This document shows, piece after piece, positions 21,530 to 35,032 of a stretch of DNA of 64,000 nt. Made by a program: the position numbers and the translations under genes. Under the pieces are notes generated by a model. That model searched no databases. It was not told the origin of the DNA and saw only the letters and a list, made by a program, of their open reading frames with translations. Source of the DNA: Heterohyrax brucei (taxonomy: Eukaryota > Chordata > Mammalia > Hyracoidea > Procaviidae). Position 1 is the stretch's first letter. The number at the start of each line of letters is the position of its first letter. The DNA is taken from positions 72,466,351 to 72,530,350 of the forward strand of contig CM053162.1 in NCBI GenBank assembly GCA_028571685.1. Reading direction: 5' to 3'.

Positions 21530-22790
21530 CTGCACAGGAGAGACGGGACACAGCAGGTCACCTCCCTTACTCGTCACACAGCACAGCTTCCCTCCAGAGG
21601 GGCTTCAAGGGACATTAAACAGCTACCAAAAATATTCAATGAAATTACATCAACCTAAAAGTCTTAAGGTTCTTCCTAAATACCTCTTGTTTTTCAGATA
21701 CCTGATATACCTGGAACTGGTGCAGATTTGTTTTCATTTTAAAAGTTACTTTAAATTTCAAATTAGAGTGTTGCTGCATAGTTTGGTGATGAAAAGGGGA
21801 CTTTTCAGTTGAAGTCAAAATATATTCATTTATTCTTTTTAATTAGTGGAAGTCTACCACAAATTAAGGAACCATCCAAAATGCCTGCGGTATAAAAAGA
21901 AACTCAACTTTCCCTCAAAGAGTTCACATGCCAACAAGGGAAACAGGTTTTCAAAGTTGTAAGCATGTATTCCGATTATAGCAAGTTCCTATCAGAACAC
22001 AAAAAATAAATAGCAGGAGAAAAAAGATAAATCCTGCTTATGAAAGAATTTTAAATCTGCACCAATAAGCGACACCTAACCCACACACTGTGCCTTGAGG
22101 GAAGGCTGGGCTCAGAGACCTGACTGTCACAGACTGCGGAGAGGCCGGGTCCGCGCCGCCTTAGCCACTCAGTCAAAGGCCACACCACCTGAGATGACAC
22201 GCAGGTGTCACGTCCCTTCCTCTCTAACGCAATGAAGAGGGTACTTCATCTCCCTGACACTTTTCAAATGTCATAATCCCATTCTCATGATGGAAGAAAT
22301 AAAAACAAAAACCACCACAGAAACCCCAATTGAAGGATGTTCTACAAATTTCCTGGGCAGTGCCTCCTAAAACTAGCAATGGGTGAAGAACAAGCAAAGG
22401 ATGTGAAACCATCACAGATGAGCGCAGACTAAGAAACCCTGACCAGTGAACACAGCCCGACACCTGGGACGGGTTCCATGACACAAAGGGAACATGAACA
22501 GAGAGCCTGGCAACACACCAAGTCTGAAGTCCAGTCACTACACCAAAGCCATGTGAGCCTAGTCACACGGGCACAATGCTGGGGTCCAAGTGCCACATTC
22601 TGCACTTTGACAAATGTACCAGCTTGTTGGGAAGACCCCAACAACAGGAGAGACCAGGCCAGAAGAAGCAGGAGCCCCTGTTGGGAGTCTAGCTTTTCTG
22701 TAAATCCAAAAAGAAATCACTTTTTAAGATTCTTGTTTTGTACTACATTGGAGTAATATCCATATTATAAAAACAGGATTTCCGTTTAAC
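21530..22790. other. ALMS1 intron 10, first part; no feature seen
   Basis: This is intron sequence between exon 11 and an L1 tail. Several short open frames overlap each other on both strands and have no support as genes. Confidence 0.4.
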
Positions 22791-23724
22791 CACAGAAGAA
22801 GACTCTTTGATGGCTACAAGGGTGGGGAGGGAGGGCAAGGAAGGAGGGTGAAGAGGGAGGACAAGGGTTAGTCACAGACCAGTCAAGATGAATCGGGTTA
22901 GGTGAAGGGAGTGGCAGCACACAGCAGAAGGCAGGTCAGCATAACTGGGAACTGGTATACCACAAGCTAAAAGGTTTTCTAAATTCAGCCCAACATCTCA
23001 AAGGATACAGTAGCAGGGACAAGGATCTGGGGACCATGTTTTCAGAGGATATCAAGGTCACATGGCATAACTAGTCTCATAAGAGAGTCTCCTGCACCCC
23101 ATATTGGTGAGTAGCACCTGAGGTCTTAAAAGTCAGAGAGCTGCCACCTGATGAACATCAATTAGTCCTAAGCCACCCAGAAGAGATGACGACCAAGGAC
23201 ACAAGGAAAAATGAACCCAGGAGGCAGAAGGACCCATACAATTGGGAGAACAGAAGAACTAGATGGTGCCCGGCCACCACCAAAGACGGCCGTGACAGGG
23301 AACACAGTGTAGAGTCCCTGATGGAGCCCAAGAAAAAGGGGTGTGCACATCAAGAACTCTATTAAAAGACCAGACTTGATGTCAACAACCTCAAGGGTGT
23401 CCTGGGAACATGGTCCCTAGACCTGGCTCCTAGCCCAAAGGTGAAACCAGTACTGAAGCCAACACCTCAGACAAAGGATGGACTGGACACCGAGCGATGC
23501 AGGTGGTCCGTGCACTTTATGGTTTAGTACACACGAGGCTGTCCTACCAGCTTCTCTCTAGAGGGGAAATAGAGGCTGGAGAGGAAGGGACGAGTGTCAG
23601 CTGTCACAGGGGAAGGACAGCAGACAGAGCTGCAGAGAGGTGGGTGCTCTCGGTTTTATATGGTAAATTGACTTGGACTATAAACTCATTTAATCACAAT
23701 AAAGAACCAAAAAAAAAAAAAAAA
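22791..23724 (+). mobile_element. L1 LINE 3' UTR fragment with poly-A tail
   Basis: It begins CACAGAAGAAGACTCTTTGA, then TGGCTACAAGGGTGGGGAGG, matching the 3' UTR of the full-length L1 near 35095, and ends in about 16 A at 23709-23724. It is about 0.93 kb long and non-coding. It is a more distant L1 3' UTR type than the copy at 13008-15516. Confidence 0.88.
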
Positions 23725-23896
23725 GAACTTCTGAATCTTTCCCCTCTACCTACCATTTACTGATTAAAAATGACAATGAGAAAAGGCTAATCCCATGTGT
23801 GAACATGGGTGTAAAAATCCTAAATGAAATGTTACCAAACCTACAAGTGCATGTATGTTTGCGCTCTCTCTCTCCCCTACATACACTCATGCCTGT

Positions 23897-24276
23897 GTGT
23901 GCCCCACCAGGATGACTGATCCCAGAGCCTGAGGTCAGCGAACACACACGTGTGTGTCATGTGGTGCCCCACCAGGATGGCTGAGCCCCGGAGCCCGAGG
24001 TCAGTGAACACGCACGTGTATGTACGTGGTGCCCCACCAGGATGGCTGAGGCCCGGAGCCCGAGGTCAGCGAACACGCACGTGTATGTACGTGGTGCCCC
24101 ACCAGGATGGCTGAGGCCCGGAGCCCGAGGTCAGCGAACACGCACGTGTATGTACGTGGTGCCCCACCAGGATGGCTGAGCCCCGGAGCCCGAGGTCAGC
24201 GAACACGCATGTGTATGTACGTGGTGCCCCACCAGGATGGCTGAGGCCTGGAGCCCGAGGTCAGCGAACGTGCAAA
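23897..24276. repeat. 65-bp minisatellite, about 6 copies
   Basis: The phrase GGTGCCCCACCAGGATGGCT recurs at 23963, 24028, 24093, 24158 and 24223, exactly 65 bases apart, with one worn copy before. Units also carry GAGCCCGAGGTCAGCGAACA and an alternating CACGCACGTGTATGTACGTG stretch. The inner copies differ at only one to three bases, so this array is young. Confidence 0.97.
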
Positions 24277-24359
24277 GCCAACTAACGACAATATGGAGCA
24301 CTAGTGCGGAGGTGGAGCCACAGGCAGCCTCGTTCCCTGGGGGTGGGAGTGCACAGTGT

Positions 24360-24990
24360 CACAGCCACCTTGAATGACTCTCCAAGAGTTTCTCACCAGG
24401 CGCAACATGAGTTCACTGCACAATTCAGCAACTGGATTCTCAAGTATTTACTCAAATGAAAGGAGAACTCACGTTCACAAAAAACCTGCACAACGATTTT
24501 AATAGCACCTTTATCTGTAACTGCCAAAAATTGGATGCAACTGCCACATTCTTCAGTAGGCGAGTACAAACACAGACGGTGGTACATCCACTGGACGGAA
24601 CATTATCAATGATGAACAGAAATGCCTATCACGTTACAGAAGACACGCAGAACCACAGACGCTTTTTATTCGTGAGAGAGGCAATCTGAAAAAGATGTAT
24701 AACGTCCCTCTGTGACATTCCGGAAAAGGAAAACGCAGACAAACAGTAAAAAGAGAGTGGCTGTCACAGTTCAAGGGCAGAAAGGAAGGGACAGACAGGT
24801 GAAGAAGAAGGCCTTTCAAGGGCAGCGACCCATTCTGCATGACACTGTAACGCTGGACAGAGGACATCACCGACCCAACTGCAAAGCAAGAGTGAGCCCT
24901 AATGGCGTGAACTGCAGTCGGTAACAGTGACTCAAAACCTGAAACTACAAAGACGACAGAAGGAAGGAAGAGGTCAGCACTAGGGGCACA
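24360..24990 (+). mobile_element. Old L1 LINE fragment (end of ORF2 and 3' end)
   Basis: Landmarks are AACTGCCAAAAATTGGATGC (near 24521), TTCAGTAGGCGAGTACAAAC and GACATTCCGGAAAAGGAAAA (near 24714), in usual L1 order. It is strongly decayed. Confidence 0.7.
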
Positions 24991-25059
24991 ACACATGGCA
25001 GACACAGGTGCGAGCTATAACTGCTACCACAGAAGATCAGAAGGCAATCTAGATAACTC

Positions 25060-26465
25060 GGATCTCCTAGAAACTAAACACTGGTGCTCACGGAAGGCCT
25101 TTACCAACAGACTAAAGCAGACCAGAGACTGTGGAGACATTTTTCAGCCGTGACGTCTCCAACAGGGGTGTCATCTCCAACATCTGCAATGCGAACGGCA
25201 ACATCGCAACAGCCGAAAGGAAAAATAATCAAATTAAAAAGCGGTCAAGGGCAGAACAGATACTTTACCAGAGAAGACACTCAGGTGGCTAGCAGGCACC
25301 TGACGAAATGCTTGTCATCATCGCTAGTCATCAGAGAAACGCAAATCCAAACTACAGTGAGGTACCATCTCACCCCGACATTACTGGCATGAATCAAAAT
25401 AATAAATAAACCTCCAACACTGTGGGTAGACTGGAGCTCTCACACCATGTTGCTAGTGATATAAAATGGAAAACAATATGGCACTTAAAAAGTGAGAAAT
25501 ACATGATCCGGCAATCCCCTCCTAGGAACTGACTGCAGGGGAGAACGTGCCATGACAAGAACTGACACGCGCACACCCACGCTCACTGCAGCCCTGTTCA
25601 CAACAGTGACAAGACGGAAACCATCCGAGAGCCCACCAACGATGAACGGACACACCAGTTACAGTAACACACACGACGGAACACTGCGCAACAACAGAGA
25701 CCAGTCATGAGTCCTGGAGACACCTCACCACATGGGTGAACGCACAGGGCACTGTACGGAGAGAAGTGACCCAGTCACAAGGGGACAGACACTGTATGAC
25801 ACTGTGACTGTAAGAACTCAGGAAAAGGTTTACACACAGAAAGGAAGCCTCTTGGAGGCTTACAAGGGAAGGGAAGGCAGAGAGAGGGCACCACTAACTA
25901 GAGGGCAGAAAAACGGTAACTTGTGTAAAGGGAAAGACAGTACGCAATACAGAGAGGGAGCCAGCACAGCTGACCAAGGCAAAGCCACAGAGAAACTTCA
26001 GTCACTGGGCTGAGGGCGACGGAGCAAGATCTCGGAGGGCATCTAGGTCAACTGGCATAACACAATTCATAAAGAAAATACTCTACATCCCTCTTTGGTG
26101 ACTAGCATCTGGGGTTGTAGGAGTTTACGAGCAGCCACTGACGATAATCTACTGGGCCCACTGCCCCGGACCAAAGGAGGATGAAGAAAACCAAAGACAC
26201 AGAGCAATGTAAGTCCACAGGAGCCTCTGTCAGCCGGAGCCCAGAAGAACTAGACTGAGTCCGGGCTAACGCCACCAACCACTTTGACAGGCATTACAAC
26301 AGATATGGTCCCAGACGGGAGAAAAAACAGATCAACACTCGGATTCACAAACACACAAAAAGACCAGACTTAGCATTCTGCCAGATGCTGGGAGAACCCT
26401 GGAACTACAGTCCCTGGCTATCCTTCGAAGTCAGAATTAAAGTCACTCCTGAAGTTCACCCTTCA
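25060..26465 (+). mobile_element. L1 LINE, 5'-truncated, older afrotherian 3' UTR type
   Basis: The ORF2 end is visible (CAGAGAAACGCAAATCCAAA and ACTACAGTGAGGTACCATCT near 25330-25370). A 3' UTR follows (CAACTGGCATAACACAATTC near 26049, AAGAACTAGACTGAGTCCGG near 26245). This 3' UTR resembles the copy at 46771-47527 more than the full-length L1, so it marks a second L1 lineage. Confidence 0.8.
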
Positions 26466-26472
26466 AACAAAG

Positions 26473-26604
26473 ACAAACCCACTGCCACAACTCGACTCCA
26501 ACTCACCATGACCCCATGGGGCAGAAAAGAACTGGCCCACAGCATTTCCAAGGATTAGCTGGCTAGTGGATTCGAACTGCCGACCTTTGGGTTAGCAGCT
26601 CGAC
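26473..26604 (-). mobile_element. AfroSINE
   Basis: It reads CAAACCCACTGCCACAACTC, GACTCCAACTCACCATGACC, then TAGTGGATTCGAACTGCCGA, CCTTTGGGTTAGCAGCTCG. The GGTTCGAA-like box of the tRNA-derived head is intact in reverse. It follows directly on the L1 3' end, whose tail it may have joined. Confidence 0.88.
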
Positions 26605-26833
26605 CTGGTACTCAGGTCCACAGGACAAGCAGCAGGTCACGTGAGCAGCATGCTTCCGATCCATCACCTTTTTGTTGGGTGTCCATAAGCAGCTCCGACT
26701 CAGTGACCACACGTCAGAATAAGACACTGCCCAGTCCCATGCCACCCACACAGCCGCTGCTCTGTCTGAGGAGCCCTGTGTCAGTCCAGCTCACTGACGG
26801 TCCTCCACTTCCTGGATGACCACCTACCTCACC

Positions 26834-26986
26834 AGGAAGCCTCGCTGCACAGCGGTTAGTGCTACCATTGGTAACCGAGAGGCGGGCAGTTCAAATCCAC
26901 CAGGTGCTCCCTTGAAACTCTATGGAACAGTCCTATAGGGTTTCTGTGAGTTAGAATCAACTCAGTGGCAGTGGTTTGGTTTGGCT
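26834..26986 (+). mobile_element. AfroSINE
   Basis: In sense direction it reads GCAGTTCAAATCCACCAGGT, CTATAGGGTTTCTGTGAGTT, AGAATCAACTCAGTGGCAGT and GGTTTGGTTTGG. All parts of the family are present from the tRNA-like head to the tail. Confidence 0.88.
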
Positions 26987-29917
26987 ACCTTACCAAGTAT
27001 GACGTCCTTCTCCAGTAACCAGTGCCTCCTAAAACATGTCCAAGTCTCACCATATTCGCTTCCAAGGAGATTCTGGTTATATTTCTTCAAAGGCAGACTT
27101 AGTCATTCTTCCGGTATTACACGGTACATTCAACTTTCTCCACCAACACCGTAATTCAAAGGCATCATTTTTTTCTTTGGTTTTCCTTATTCATCGTCCA
27201 GCTTTCACACACGAGGCGAATGAAAATATCACAGCTTGGGTCAGGTCTGCCTTGGTCCTCCAAGTGACATTCTTGCTGGTCTATACTTTAAAGAGGTCAT
27301 TTGAAGGACATCTGCCCAATGCAATGTCATCTCATTTCTTGGTTGCTGCTTCTATGGGCACTGATTGTGGATCCCAGTAAAATGAAATCCTTGACAACAT
27401 CAATCTTGCCTCTGTTCATTATGATGCCTGCTTACTGGCCCAGCGGGAAGGATTTTCTCTTAGACCAAGGTCTAGTCCACATGGACGGCTGTGGTCTTTG
27501 ATCCCTAGCAGTAAGTGCGTCAAGTCCTCTTCACAGTCAGTGAGCAAGCCTGTGTCATTTACATATCACAAGCTGTCAGCAAGTTTCCCTTCAATCCTCA
27601 CACTGCATTCTTCTTGATACAGTCCAGCTTCTGGGATCATTTCCTCAACACAAAAATCAAGTAAGTATGCTCAAAGACTACCCTGACACACGTCTTTTCT
27701 GATTTAGAATGATGCTGTGCTCCCTTCTGTTCAGACGGCTGCCTCTTGGTCTAGGTACATGTCCCTTACAAACACAATGAAGTGTTGTGAACTCCCATCC
27801 CTTACAACGTTATCCATAATTTGGTACAATTCACACAGCTGAATGCTTTTGCATAATCAATAAAACACAGGTAAACATCTTTCTGGTTTTCTCTACTTCC
27901 AGTCAAGATCCACCTGACATCAGCAATGACGTCCTTCATTCCCCGTCCTTCTCTGAATCTGGCATGCACTTCTAACAGTTCCCCATCAACACACTGATGT
28001 AACTGTTTTAAAGTTAACTTCACCAAAATTTTACAAATGATACTGCTTGATAACTCCTACATTCTTCAGGATCACTGATCTTTGGAACGGGCAGCAATAT
28101 GGATCTCTTCAGCAAGTCGGTCACATACCCTCTCCTGCACTCCTTGGCGTAGATGAGCAGGCACCTCCAGCGCAGTAGCTGCTTGCTGAAACAAACACCT
28201 CAATCAGTATTCCACCTATTTCTAGGTGCTGTTTCTTGCCCATGCAGCTTGGACTTCTTCCTTCAATACCATTGCTTCTAGATCACAGGCTACCTCCTGA
28301 AATGGCTGAACACAGACAAATTCGTTTTGCTCAGTGACTGTGTATCTCTCCCATCTTCTTTTGATGCTTCCTGTGCTGTTCAATATTTTCCTCATCAAAT
28401 CCTTCAGAACTGTATAACATAAACCTTGAAATTTTTCTTCAGTTCTTTCAGCTTGAGAACCACCAAGCATGTTCTTCCCTTTTGGTTTTCTTACTCCAGG
28501 TTTTGGCACACTACATCACACAAGGCCTGACTAATTACGTTCGCAAATTAATCCTAGAAAGAGTGCTACATACCTCATTGATGAATATCATCACGGTCAC
28601 TTCCAAGGACTCCCCTTGGGAACCTGTGCACCAACACCAGCACCTAGTCTACCCTTCAAAGCAATTTTGGAACTTTTTCTGGAATGGCCGTCAGAGCTGT
28701 CACTGCATTACCCTTGATGTCCTGAATGTCCTCCAGATGACTTCCTTTCAGTACTTCCTTGATCTCTGGGTAAAGAAAAAGATCACTGGGGGCCAGGGCA
28801 GATGAGTGGGGAGGGTGTTCTAACAAAGAAATACGGAAAAAATAAGTGTTCCAATACAGTTCTTTACCGGTTAAAAACTCCCTCACAGACAATGCCATGT
28901 CAGCTGGTGCACTGTAATGATCCAAGAGCCATGAATTGTTGGCAAAAAGTTCAGGTCATGGGGACGGAGTCGAGATGACGGACTAAATGCACGTCTCCCT
29001 AAATCCCTCTGGAAACCAAGACCTGATATGATAGTTAAACGGAGACTTCTGGACACCCAGTGAGCCCTGGGATGCGGCATAGGGCTGTTAATTTGGACTT
29101 CATATCACTGAATGCAAGACCTCCACTTTTTCACTGACCCTACTCTCAGCAAGCAGAGGCTTGCACAGACCAAAGGTAACGCACCATTCCAATTTTTTTC
29201 CTTCTGTCTTGGCTGGCAGACAGAACTGGGACTTGACTAGCTGCTAGTCTCGGACAGACTGCTAGTCTCTTGACCGGCAGCGTAAAATTGCCAGGTTCTA
29301 AGAGCCTGACTTCGGACTCTATACATCTTGGATCCTCTGGCCTATCAGGAAAAGGAAAAGCCCAGGCAGAGGCCCCAGCCGGACTCGGTTCTTCGGCCAG
29401 GGGGTGGCGCCTGCCAGGGGGAGAACGTTTTTCTAGCAGGGAGATGGTCTTTCGCACAGTGTTGCCTAGGGCCAGAGCCCAGCGGCGGAGGCTGTGGACT
29501 CTGGGCATTTCGGCGCTCTTGGCTTCTCTTTCTGCCTGGAGCCTGGTCCCAGGCAGCTGGTGAGCTTACATAGGACGCCACCTTGTTTTGCTGGGAGGCT
29601 GGTTGATCCACACAGAAGCCTCAGCTGGACCTAATTCCTGGGCTGAGAGGCAGTTCCTACCCAGAAGAGACTGCTTTTCTGTTAGAAAAGCAGAGTTCTA
29701 CACAGTATCGCCTACAGCTGGGGGCCGACAGCAGAGGCCAGCAGGACTTACAATATAGAGGCGCTTACTTTGCCAGCTGGGAAGAGAGACATATACACCT
29801 GAAAACCTGACTGACTTTGGAAGGTGCCAGATACTTTTTACTTCTCATCTTAAGGTGGCCTAGAGAAACAACTATGGTCCATCTTCACAGCATCTCTCCC
29901 AGCCTCTAGTGACCCAC

Positions 29918-30863
29918 ATGAAGCCCAAAAGGCAGCAGACATTGGAGAGGATGGCAACCTGGAAGTCACCAATGGCATCAGAAGGCCCCCAAAAGAAACC
30001 ACCTGAGAACTTTCCAGATGAAGAAGCTTTTCTGAAATTATCAGAAGGTGAATACAAAAGGATTATATATAGAACCCTACTAGACCTTATACAAAATGCA
30101 GCAGAACAAAATGAAAAATTAAGCAAGCTGTTCGATCTGCTGGAACTTCAGTACTTTGCAATCCAACACATCAAGAACAAAATCAAAGACACAGAAACTT
30201 CAATTCAAAGCCAAGAAAACAGAATGGAAGAAATGGAAAATAGACTTTCTGATTTGGAAGACAGAGCCACTGACTCCAGCATCTATGAGGAGAAATCAGA
30301 AAAAAGAAACAAGAAAAATGAAAAAACATTAAGCAGCATGCTGGGACTCTATAAAGAAGAACAATCTACGATTAACTGGAGTTCCTGAACAGGGCGAGAC
30401 ACCTGAGAACACAGAGTATTGTTGTTGAGCTACTGAAAGAAAACTTCCCAGAAGTTACAAAAGAAGAGAATATAGATATCTATCAAACACCACTCAATAT
30501 AGACCTCAACAGAAAGACTCCAAGACATATTATAATCAAGCTTAACAAAATGAAACATAAGCAGAAACTCTTAAAGACAGCAAGACCAAAGCAAAGCTAA
30601 CATTCAGAGGGAAACCCTTTAGGCTTTTGCCAGATTTCTCTGCAGAAACGATGCTGGCACGAACACAGTGGCATGACACATTCAAAGCGGTGAAGAAGAA
30701 CTTCCAACCAAGAATTATATATCCTGCAAAACTATCTTTCAAATATGAAAATGAAATTAAGACATTCTCAAATAAACAGAAACTCAGAGATTCTGTAAAA
30801 ACCAAACCAAAGCTACAAGAAATACTGAAAGAATCTTTTGGCTTGGAAGAACAAAACCACTAA
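29918..30863 (+). pseudogene. L1 ORF1 (RNA-binding protein), broken
   Basis: The frame starts MKPKRQQTLERMATWKSPMA and holds a coiled coil (about residues 80-145; KDTETSIQSQENRMEEMENR), as in L1 ORF1 proteins, which form trimers on L1 RNA. An in-frame stop at 30386-30388 ends the first part. The C-terminal domain is readable in another frame (30627-30863): FKAVKKNFQPRIIYPAKLSF and KLQEILKESFGLEEQNH. The 3' frame differs from the 5' frame, so at least one frameshift lies between. The intact size would be about 315 residues, normal for the family. Confidence 0.88.
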
Positions 30864-31270
30864 CTTTGTATTTTAGAAGGACACATTATCCAGAATCCTA
30901 TTCAGTTAGTGAAGGGTCCAAACTCAATCAAAGCTATAACAGTGAAAGAAACAATCTAGTGATCATCTCATGTAAACTGTGATACCATCATATTAAAAAG
31001 AGGAGTGTACCATAGTCGTTATAGTCCTTCCAAATGGATAGGAAGTTGACAAGACTGGTAGCAATCAAAATTGGGGTTATATATAGTTTATTAAGCTGGA
31101 TCATAGGTGCTTGCTGCCGTAAAGCATAATAAGGAAGCAACATACCAAGAAATGTAATACGGGAGTCTCAATCCTAGAAAAGGTGAAAAATCAACTCGCA
31201 AAGAAGAAGGTTGCAGAACAGATTAATAAGAACAACAGAAAACATCAAACACAAAAATAAACATATCACA

Positions 31271-34200
31271 ATGGCAGCACTGAACACATACCTATCAATA
31301 ATTACACTGAATGTGAATGGACTGAATGCTCCAGTAAAGAGACACTGAGTGACATCTTGGATCAAAAGACATGACCCATCTATATGTTGCCTACAAGAAA
31401 CTCATCTTAGACCTAAAGATATGACAAACTGAAAATCAAAAGATGGAAGAATATATATCAAGCTAACAATGAACAAAGAAGAGCAGGTGTGGCAATTCTA
31501 ATCTCAGATAAAATCGATTTTAATGTAAAATCCACCATCATGGACAAGGATGGACACTATTTATTACTGAAAGGTTCAATACACAAGCAGGACTTAACAA
31601 TACTAAGTATTTATGCACCTAATATTAGAGCACCTAAATACATCAAAGAAAACAGTGACTACACTCAAAAAGGACATAGATCACTCCACAACAGTAGTAG
31701 GAAACTTCAACACTCCACTCTCAATATTGGACAGATCGTCTAAAAAAAAGCTCAGTAAAGACACAGAAGGCCTTATTGTCACAATTAACCATCTAGACCT
31801 CATCGACATACACAGAACTTTCTATCCATCAGCGGACAGCTACACCTTATTCTCCAGTACACATGGAACATTCTCCAGAATAGACCATGTGTTTGGACAT
31901 ACAGCAATTCTCAACAAAATCCATACCACTGAACTAATGCAAAGCGTCTTCTCAGATCATAAAGCCATAAAAGTCAAAATCAATAGCAGAAAAAACATAG
32001 ACAGAAAGCGGAACTCATGGAAACTGAACAACACCTTGCTCAAAAAACCAGGGGTTATAGAAGAAATCAAGGATGAAATAAAGAAATTCATGGATTCCAA
32101 TAAGAATGAAAACACTTCCTACCAGAACTTATGGGATACAGCCAAAGCAGTGCTCAAAGGTCAGTTTATCTCCATAAATGCACACATCTGGAAGGAAGAA
32201 ACCAAATCAAAGAACTGACCCTACAGCTTGAACAAGTAGAGAGAGAACAACAGACGAACCCCCTCAGGCACCAGAAGAAAACAGATCAGATCATAAAGAT
32301 TAGAGCAGAACTAAATGAATTAGAGAACAGAAGAACAATTGGAAAAATTGAAAAGACCAAAAGCTGGTTTTTTGAAATACCAACAAAATTGACAAACCAC
32401 TGGCTAAACTTACTAATGAAAAACAGGAAAAGGAAACAAATAACCCAAATTAGAAATGAGAGGGGAGCTGTCACAACAGATCCAGCAGAAATAAAAAATA
32501 TCATAGCTGAATACTATGAAAGGCTGTATTCTAACAAATTCAAAAACCTAGAGGAAATGGACAAATTCCTTCATTCATATCACCTACCAAAATTATCACA
32601 AGGTGACACAGAACAACTTAATAAACCCATCACAAAGGAAGAGATTGAAAAAGTCAGCAAAAAACTGCCAACCAAAAAAAGCCCGGGCCCAGATGGCTTC
32701 ACTGCAGAATTCTACCAAGCTTTTAGAGAAGGTTATCTCCAATACTACTGAGACCATTTCACAGTATAGAAAGGGAAGGAATACTCCCAAATTCATTCTA
32801 TGAAGCCAGCATAACCCTGATACCCAAACCAGGGAAAGATCCAACAAAAAACGAGAACTACAGACTGATATCACTCATGAATCTAGATGCAAAAATCTTC
32901 CACAAAATTCTTGCCAATAAAATACAACAACATATCAAAAAAATAATCCATCATGACCAAGTTGGATTGATACCAGGGATGCAAGGCTGGTTGAACATCA
33001 GAAAAACAGTTAATGTGATCAACCACATAAATACCACAAAAGACAAGAATCACCTGATCTTGTGTATAAGGCATTTGATAAAGTCCAACACCCATTCATG
33101 CTAAAAACTCTGGGCAAAATAGGAATAGATGGCCAATTCCTCAATACAATAAGGGCCATTTATACAAAGCCAACTGCCTACATCATCCTGAATGGAGAGA
33201 GACTGAAACAGTTTCCCTTGAGAACAGGAACTAGACAAGGATGCCGACCCTCACCTCTCCTATTCAACACTGTACTAGAAGTTCCAGCCAGAGCAATTAG
33301 ACAAGACCACGGAATAAGGGGCATCTGTATCAGCAAAGAAGAACTAAAAATCTCCCTATCTGCAGATGATACAATTGCATATGCACAGAATCCCCAAGAA
33401 TCCATAAGGAAACTACTCAAGCTGACAGAGGAGTTCAGCAAAGTCTCAGGATACAAGATAAACATAAGTAAATCAGTAGGATTCCTGTATACCAATGAGA
33501 TTATTAAGGAAGAAATCACCAAGTTAATACCATTTACTATAGCCCCTAAGAAGACAAAGTACCTAGGAATAAATGTAACCAGAGAAATAACAGACCTTTA
33601 TAAACAGAACTACAAACCCTTACTACAAGAAACTGAGAGTTACATAAATGGCGAAACCTACCCTGTTCATGGATAGTAAGACTTAACATTGTGCAAATGT
33701 CTATTTTACCCAAAGCAATCTACTTACATAATACAATACCAATAAAAGTTCCAGTGACATTTTTTAATGAGATGAAGGAACAAATTACCAACTTTGTCTG
33801 GAAAGCAAAGAAGCCCCAGATAAGTAAAGCATTACTAAAGAAGAAGATCACACTAGGAGGCCTCTCATTACCTGACCTTAGAACCTATTACACTGCCACA
33901 GAAGTCACAACAGCCTGGTACAGGTACAAAAACAGACAGATAGATCAGTGGAACAGAATCGAGACCCCAGAGATGACATCATCTGCCTATGAACAGTTGA
34001 TATTCAACAAAGGCCCTAATACATTAAACTGGGGTAAAAATAACCTGTTCAACAAATGGTGCTGGCAAAACTGGATGTCCATCTGCACTAAATTAAAACA
34101 ACACCCATATATTACACCTTATAGAAAAACCAACTCAAACTGGATAAATGAACCTAAATATCACACTTAAAACGATGAAGCTCATCCAAGAAAAAGTAGG

Positions 34201-35032
34201 AACAACAATGGATGGTTTAGTACACAACATAGACAGACTTCAAGATCTGTCAAACAAACCACAAGCAACAGAAGAGAAAATAGATAAATGGGAATTACTA
34301 AGAATCAATCACTTTTGCTCATCCAAAGACTTATTAATAGAATTAAAAGGCCACCTACAGAATGGGAAAATATATTTGGCAACTCTATGTCAGCTCGACA
34401 TCTGATCTTCATAATCTATAAGGTACTACAAAATATCAATAAATCATCCAATTAAGCGATGGGCAAAGGAGATGGATGGACAATTCTCTAAAGAGGAGAT
34501 CCAGGCAGCCAAAAGACACATGCAGACATGCTCACAATCATTAGCTATTAAAGAAACTAAAATCAAAACTACAATGAGATACCACCTCACCCCAACAAGG
34601 TTGGCTATGATCCAAAAAATGCAAAACACTAAATGCTAGAGAGGCTGTGGAGAGACTGGAACTCTCCTACACTGTTGGTGGCATTGCAAAATGGTGCAAC
34701 CTCTTTGGAAAGCAATCTGGCGCTACCTTAAAATAATGGATATAGATATATCGTTTGACCCAATAATTCCACTGCTTGGAATATATCCTACAGAATCAAG
34801 GCCATTCACACCAACTGATACATGCACACGAACGTTCACTACAGCACAGTCCACAATAGCAAAAATATGGAATCAATCCAGATGTCCAACAACAGAAGAA
34901 TGGATAGGTAAACTACGGTATATATACTCAATGGAACACTATGCAATGATAAAGAACAACGATGATAGCAGGGAACATCTCTTAACCTGCTTTCAACTGG
35001 AGGACATTATATTGAGTGAAAGTAGTCAGTGA
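31271..35032 (+). pseudogene. L1 ORF2 (endonuclease and reverse transcriptase), broken
   Basis: The start reads MAALNTYLSIITLNVNGLNA, the endonuclease opening, followed by LQETHL and, near 31950, SVFSDHKAIKVKI. The reverse transcriptase shows [17 protein letters not shown] (near 32680), [20 protein letters not shown] and the catalytic box [12 protein letters not shown] (near 33360; the Asp pair is kept). The C-terminal end reads SRCPTTEEWIGKLRY and LEDIILSESSQ before a stop at 35030-35032. The product changes frame at least six times along its 3.76 kb and has an early stop after APVKRH. Length fits a normal ORF2 of about 1,250 residues. Confidence 0.92.

Noticed and set aside
23897-24276. Possible CRISPR-like array
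   Set aside because: Units are directly adjacent without unique spacers, and the setting is a mammalian intron. The same holds for the 62-bp and 34-bp arrays.
29270-29611. GC-rich open frames on both strands (possible small gene)
   Set aside because: They lie in the 5' UTR of the full-length L1.
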